Position numbers and translations under genes: made by a program. From Mesorhizobium sp. B2-1-1 (GTDB taxonomy: Bacteria; Pseudomonadota; Alphaproteobacteria; Rhizobiales; Rhizobiaceae), in the NCBI RefSeq assembly GCF_006442975.2, contig NZ_CP083954.1:2301501-2365500 (forward strand): DNA of 64,000 nt, given 5' to 3'. Positions within the stretch are counted from its first letter, which is position 1; each line of letters starts with the position of its first letter. Below the pieces are notes generated by a model. It was not told where the DNA came from. It saw only the letters and a list, made by a program, of their open reading frames with translations, and searched no databases. Of this stretch, positions 61,497 to 64,000 are shown piece by piece.

Positions 61497-62828
61497 ATGA
61501 ACGCCCCGCACGTCCATTCCAACCTGGACATCGACTGGTCGACCGAGGCCATCGTGGATCGGCGGAACCGCTTCTATTCGGCCACGCAGCGCAAGTTCGT
61601 TCCTTACAAGGACCCGCTGATCCTCAAGCGCGGCAAGGGCCAGTATGTCTGGGATGAGAAGGATCGTAAATACATCGACCTGCTCGGCATGAACCTTTGC
61701 ATCTCGGTCGGCCACGCGCATCCGCAGGTGGTCAAGGCGGCCACCGAGCAACTGGCGGAACTGACGCATTGCACGACGATGTTCTACCACCCGGTTCCGG
61801 CTCAGTACGCCGAGGAACTGGTGGCAACGATGCCGGCCGGTCACGATTGGGTCGTACATTTCACCAACAGCGGGGCCGAAGCGATCGATCTTGCGCTGCT
61901 GATGGCGCGCTCGCATACCGGCAACATCGACATGCTGGCGCTTGCCTCGAGCTATCACGGCGCCACTTTCGGCGCGCAGTCGGTGACCGGGATAGCGGGT
62001 TTTCGCCATCCCGTACCCCAGCTTGGCGGCGTCACTTTCGTGGCCGAGCCCAACCAGTATCGCGGCATACACGGCGAAGGCTTGCAGCCCTATCTCGACG
62101 AGGTCGAGCGCGCCATAGCGAGCTCGACCAGCGGCCGGCTGGCCGGCATGATTATCGAGCCGGTGCAGGGCTATGGCGGCATCGTGCCGATGCCGGCGGG
62201 CTACATCGCCGGCGCTGTCGAGCGTGTCCGCGCGGCCGGCGGTCTCTGTATCATTGATGAAGTGCAATCCGGTGTCGCCCGAACCGGCGATGCCTTCTGG
62301 GCGTTTGAATCCCATGGCATTGTGCCCGATATCGTCGTCGTCGCCAAAGGTGTGGGTAACGGCATCCCTCTCGGCGCGGTCATCGCCAAGCGAGATGTCG
62401 CTGAATCCATGGCCGATAAATTTCTGTTCCACACCTATGGCGCCAATCCGGTGGCATGCGCGGCCGGTCGAGCCGTCCTAAAGGTCATAAAAGAGGAACG
62501 ACTCCAAGAGAACGCCCGGGATGTCGGCGCGGTGCTCAAGGGTCGCCTTAACGACATGAAGGAGCGCTTTCCAATCATCGGGGATGTCAGGGGCCGCGGG
62601 CTTATGCTCGCGATCGAACTTGTCAAGGACCGCGCGACAAAAGAGCCGGCGCCGGAGGAGACCCTCGCTATCTTCGAGGAAACGCGCCGCAACGGCCTCG
62701 TCGCCAGCCGCTCGGGACCGTACCGCAACGTCATCCGCATGTGTCCGCCGCTTTGCTTGGCAATGTCCGATATCGAGGACGTCGTCGACCGCTTCGAAAA
62801 AAGCTTTGCGGCATTCAGCGGTCAATAA
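61497..62828 (+). CDS. Class III (AGXT2-like) aminotransferase
   Basis: A 443-residue PLP-dependent class III aminotransferase. Motifs: FTNSGAEAIDLALLMAR (phosphate binding), SSYHGATFGA, EPVQGYGGI, IDEVQSGVARTG with the PLP-ring aspartate, and VVVAKGVGNGIPLGAVI with the Schiff-base Lys284. It is closest in style to alanine-glyoxylate aminotransferase 2 and 2-aminoadipate-type enzymes. In context it could supply glycine from glyoxylate, or transaminate a product of betaine-type compounds. ATG at 61497 has GGGAGAC nearby. Confidence 0.87.
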   Translation: MNAPHVHSNLDIDWSTEAIVDRRNRFYSATQRKFVPYKDPLILKRGKGQYVWDEKDRKYIDLLGMNLCISVGHAHPQVVKAATEQLAELTHCTTMFYHPVPAQYAEELVATMPAGHDWVVHFTNSGAEAIDLALLMARSHTGNIDMLALASSYHGATFGAQSVTGIAGFRHPVPQLGGVTFVAEPNQYRGIHGEGLQPYLDEVERAIASSTSGRLAGMIIEPVQGYGGIVPMPAGYIAGAVERVRAAGGLCIIDEVQSGVARTGDAFWAFESHGIVPDIVVVAKGVGNGIPLGAVIAKRDVAESMADKFLFHTYGANPVACAAGRAVLKVIKEERLQENARDVGAVLKGRLNDMKERFPIIGDVRGRGLMLAIELVKDRATKEPAPEETLAIFEETRRNGLVASRSGPYRNVIRMCPPLCLAMSDIEDVVDRFEKSFAAFSGQ

Positions 62829-63315
62829 CGGTTCCTGTGCTCGGAGGGGCACAAACCTTTGGCGGCGGCTGAGCAGCAGAGAGAATCATTCGGAAAGGAC
62901 CGGGCCCGCCCAAACCGGCTCTGTCGACGTGCGGAGGCTGAGCTGTCAGAAACATGCTTGTTGGATTGAGGTCAGTTATCCTCTGCGAGCCATCCAGACT
63001 TGCTCGGTCATAGCAAGATCGTGAACACGGTCCGCTATCTGGGAGTCGATGTAGAAGATGCTCTCGAACTTGCCGAGGCAACTGAGGTGTGATCAAGAGC
63101 GGCTCCACTTCACGAGTGGAGCCGTGAACAATTTGCGCGTGCATCTCGGCCATTTGGTGCACGCTGCCAGTGGCTGAAAGCTGGCATTCGACGCATGCAG
63201 AGAAGGCTTTCTGCTCATCGTTCGTCATGTGATAGGGTGATTTCAATTCGATAGGAAGATCATCCTTATGGCTGCGTCGCCGCTCGTGAGGTCCCGCCGT
63301 AGCCGGTGAACAGAC
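62829..63315. other. Intergenic region containing an integrase remnant
   Basis: About 490 bases between the aminotransferase and the MocR-type gene. Apart from the recombinase tail listed separately I see no gene; a long minus-strand frame over this region is not supported. Confidence 0.4.
62994..63092 (+). mobile_element. Tyrosine recombinase C-terminal remnant
   Basis: Reads HPDLLGHSKIVNTVRYLGVD then VEDALELAEATEV and a TGA at 63090-63092. The LLGHS.I..TVRYLGV segment carries the C-terminal catalytic His and the active-site Tyr of a tyrosine recombinase of a type common in rhizobial plasmids and islands. The rest of the enzyme is missing, so it is a dead remnant that marks a past integration or rearrangement. 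Confidence 0.7.
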
Positions 63316-64000
63316 ATGCACGCTTTCAACTATCCCAGCTGGAACAGGATCGTCTTCGACCGCAGCCGTGGCACGCCGTTGAACGAGCAACTTTTCGAGC
63401 AGTTGCGCCGCTGGATACGGGATGGCATCGTGGCGCCAGGAGCGCGCCTGCCGCCAAGCCGCGTCATGGCCGAGGAACTCGGGCTCTCGCGCAACACCGT
63501 TGTCCTCGCCTATGAGCGACTTGCCACGGAGGGCTATGTCGCACGTCGGATCGGCGCCGGCACCTTCGTCGAAACCATGCTGCCGGAAGACAATCACCCC
63601 CGAGCCGAGACGGCGGTCATACCGGTGTCAGGTCCAAATGCGCTCCCGGCACCCTCGCGCCGCGGCCAGGCGCTGCTCGACATGAACCTGCCAGCCGAAC
63701 GCATCGAGACCTACGATCTCAGCGCCGGCGTGCCGGCGCTGAACGAGTTCCCCTATGACGAGTTCGCTCAGATCGCTAGCCGCCGCTGGCGCGAGCACGC
63801 CAGCGCCCACACCGGCTATGACTATTCGCGCGGCGCGCCACTGCTGGCCACCCGCATCGCGGGCTATCTGGCGGAGGCTAAAGCGATCAACTGTCGTCCC
63901 GAACAGATCATCGTCATCGGCAATACGCTGCAAGCGGCCGCTCTCGCGTCTCATGTTCTGCTCGACCGCGGCGACACCGTTCTGGTCGAGGATCCTTGCC
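63316..64000 (+). CDS. MocR/PdxR-type GntR-aminotransferase regulator, partial
   Basis: The open frame runs from ATG 63316 off the right edge (228 codons visible). The N-terminal GntR winged helix (LPPSRVMAEELGLSRNTVVL, then YERLATEGYVARRIGAGTFV) is followed by a linker and the start of a class I aminotransferase fold (FPYDEFAQIASRRWREH; GYDYSRGAPLLATRIAGYLA). MocR-type regulators use bound PLP to sense amino compounds. It follows the aminotransferase gene and may regulate it, though an integrase remnant lies between. Confidence 0.88.
   Translation, partial: MHAFNYPSWNRIVFDRSRGTPLNEQLFEQLRRWIRDGIVAPGARLPPSRVMAEELGLSRNTVVLAYERLATEGYVARRIGAGTFVETMLPEDNHPRAETAVIPVSGPNALPAPSRRGQALLDMNLPAERIETYDLSAGVPALNEFPYDEFAQIASRRWREHASAHTGYDYSRGAPLLATRIAGYLAEAKAINCRPEQIIVIGNTLQAAALASHVLLDRGDTVLVEDPC

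Noticed and set aside
62815..63597. A 260-codon minus-strand frame across the gap before the MocR gene
   Set aside because: It runs antisense into the supported GntR-aminotransferase gene and the integrase remnant, and has no family features.
1..64000. CRISPR arrays, rRNA and tRNA genes, complete insertion sequences
   Set aside because: No regularly spaced repeats and no cloverleaf or rRNA signature were noticed on reading; only fragments of a transposase and a recombinase were found. A tRNA or covariance scan would settle it.

Overview
The window reads as a GC-rich alphaproteobacterial chromosome, most likely a Mesorhizobium-like member of the Rhizobiales. This rests on the gene families (FCD-type GntR, BMP and peptide-type ABC transporters, GcvT-type demethylating dehydrogenases, DUF488, Rnk paralogs) and on base composition; no rRNA or tRNA gene was found to confirm it. 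All assignments come from reading the translated sequence and remembered family signatures; no search was run.

Layout. (1) 1-4350, minus strand: a tightly overlapping chemosensory operon wspA-wspB-wspC-wspD-wspE (wspE runs off the left edge), a surface-sensing system that in pseudomonads controls cyclic-di-GMP. (2) 4351-6263: gene-poor, with an IS481-type transposase tail, an aminotransferase tail and one doubtful ORF. (3) 6264-15562: a BMP-type (nucleoside/nucleobase) ABC transporter with a divergent adenine deaminase homolog on the minus strand, facing a LysR regulator and a canonical-looking adenine deaminase on the plus strand. (4) 15644-30246: two divergent operons of an uncharacterised catabolic system. 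Three different amidohydrolases lie on the minus strand, followed by a GntR regulator. On the plus strand are a peptide/opine-type ABC transporter, a fourth amidohydrolase, an Asp/Glu (hydantoin-type) racemase, an ankyrin protein and an MFS transporter, with overlapping or closely spaced genes. Two palindromes in the shared promoter look like FCD-GntR operators.

(5) 30203-43858: a patchwork of stress and respiratory genes. It holds a truncated haemoglobin with nsrR and a strong NsrR-type site, a Rieske-flavoprotein, an orphan cytochrome oxidase subunit I with a Tim44-like protein and a formyl-THF cyclo-ligase homolog, two Rnk proteins, a CBS-BON protein and a 7Fe ferredoxin. Gene remnants (transaldolase, universal stress protein) mark it as a decaying or recombining region. 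(6) 43864-49877: a hydantoinase-A homolog, a quinone oxidoreductase pseudogene, a ferredoxin-type reductase, LysR, an ACMSD-like amidohydrolase and a Rieske ferredoxin. (7) 50046-64000: a likely methylated-amine/betaine module. It comprises a ProXVW-type importer, a non-pyrrolysine MttB-family methyltransferase, two tandem dimethylglycine/sarcosine dehydrogenase-like proteins, a LysR regulator, a class III aminotransferase, an integrase tail and a MocR-type regulator that runs off the right edge.

Taken together the window is a nutrient-scavenging region for nitrogen-rich small molecules (purines, cyclic ureide-like compounds, betaines), preceded by a surface-sensing operon. The best candidates for undescribed biology are the four-amidohydrolase/racemase system with its two operators, the adenine deaminase pair in which one copy has lost expected active-site residues, and the MttB-dehydrogenase module without a visible corrinoid protein.
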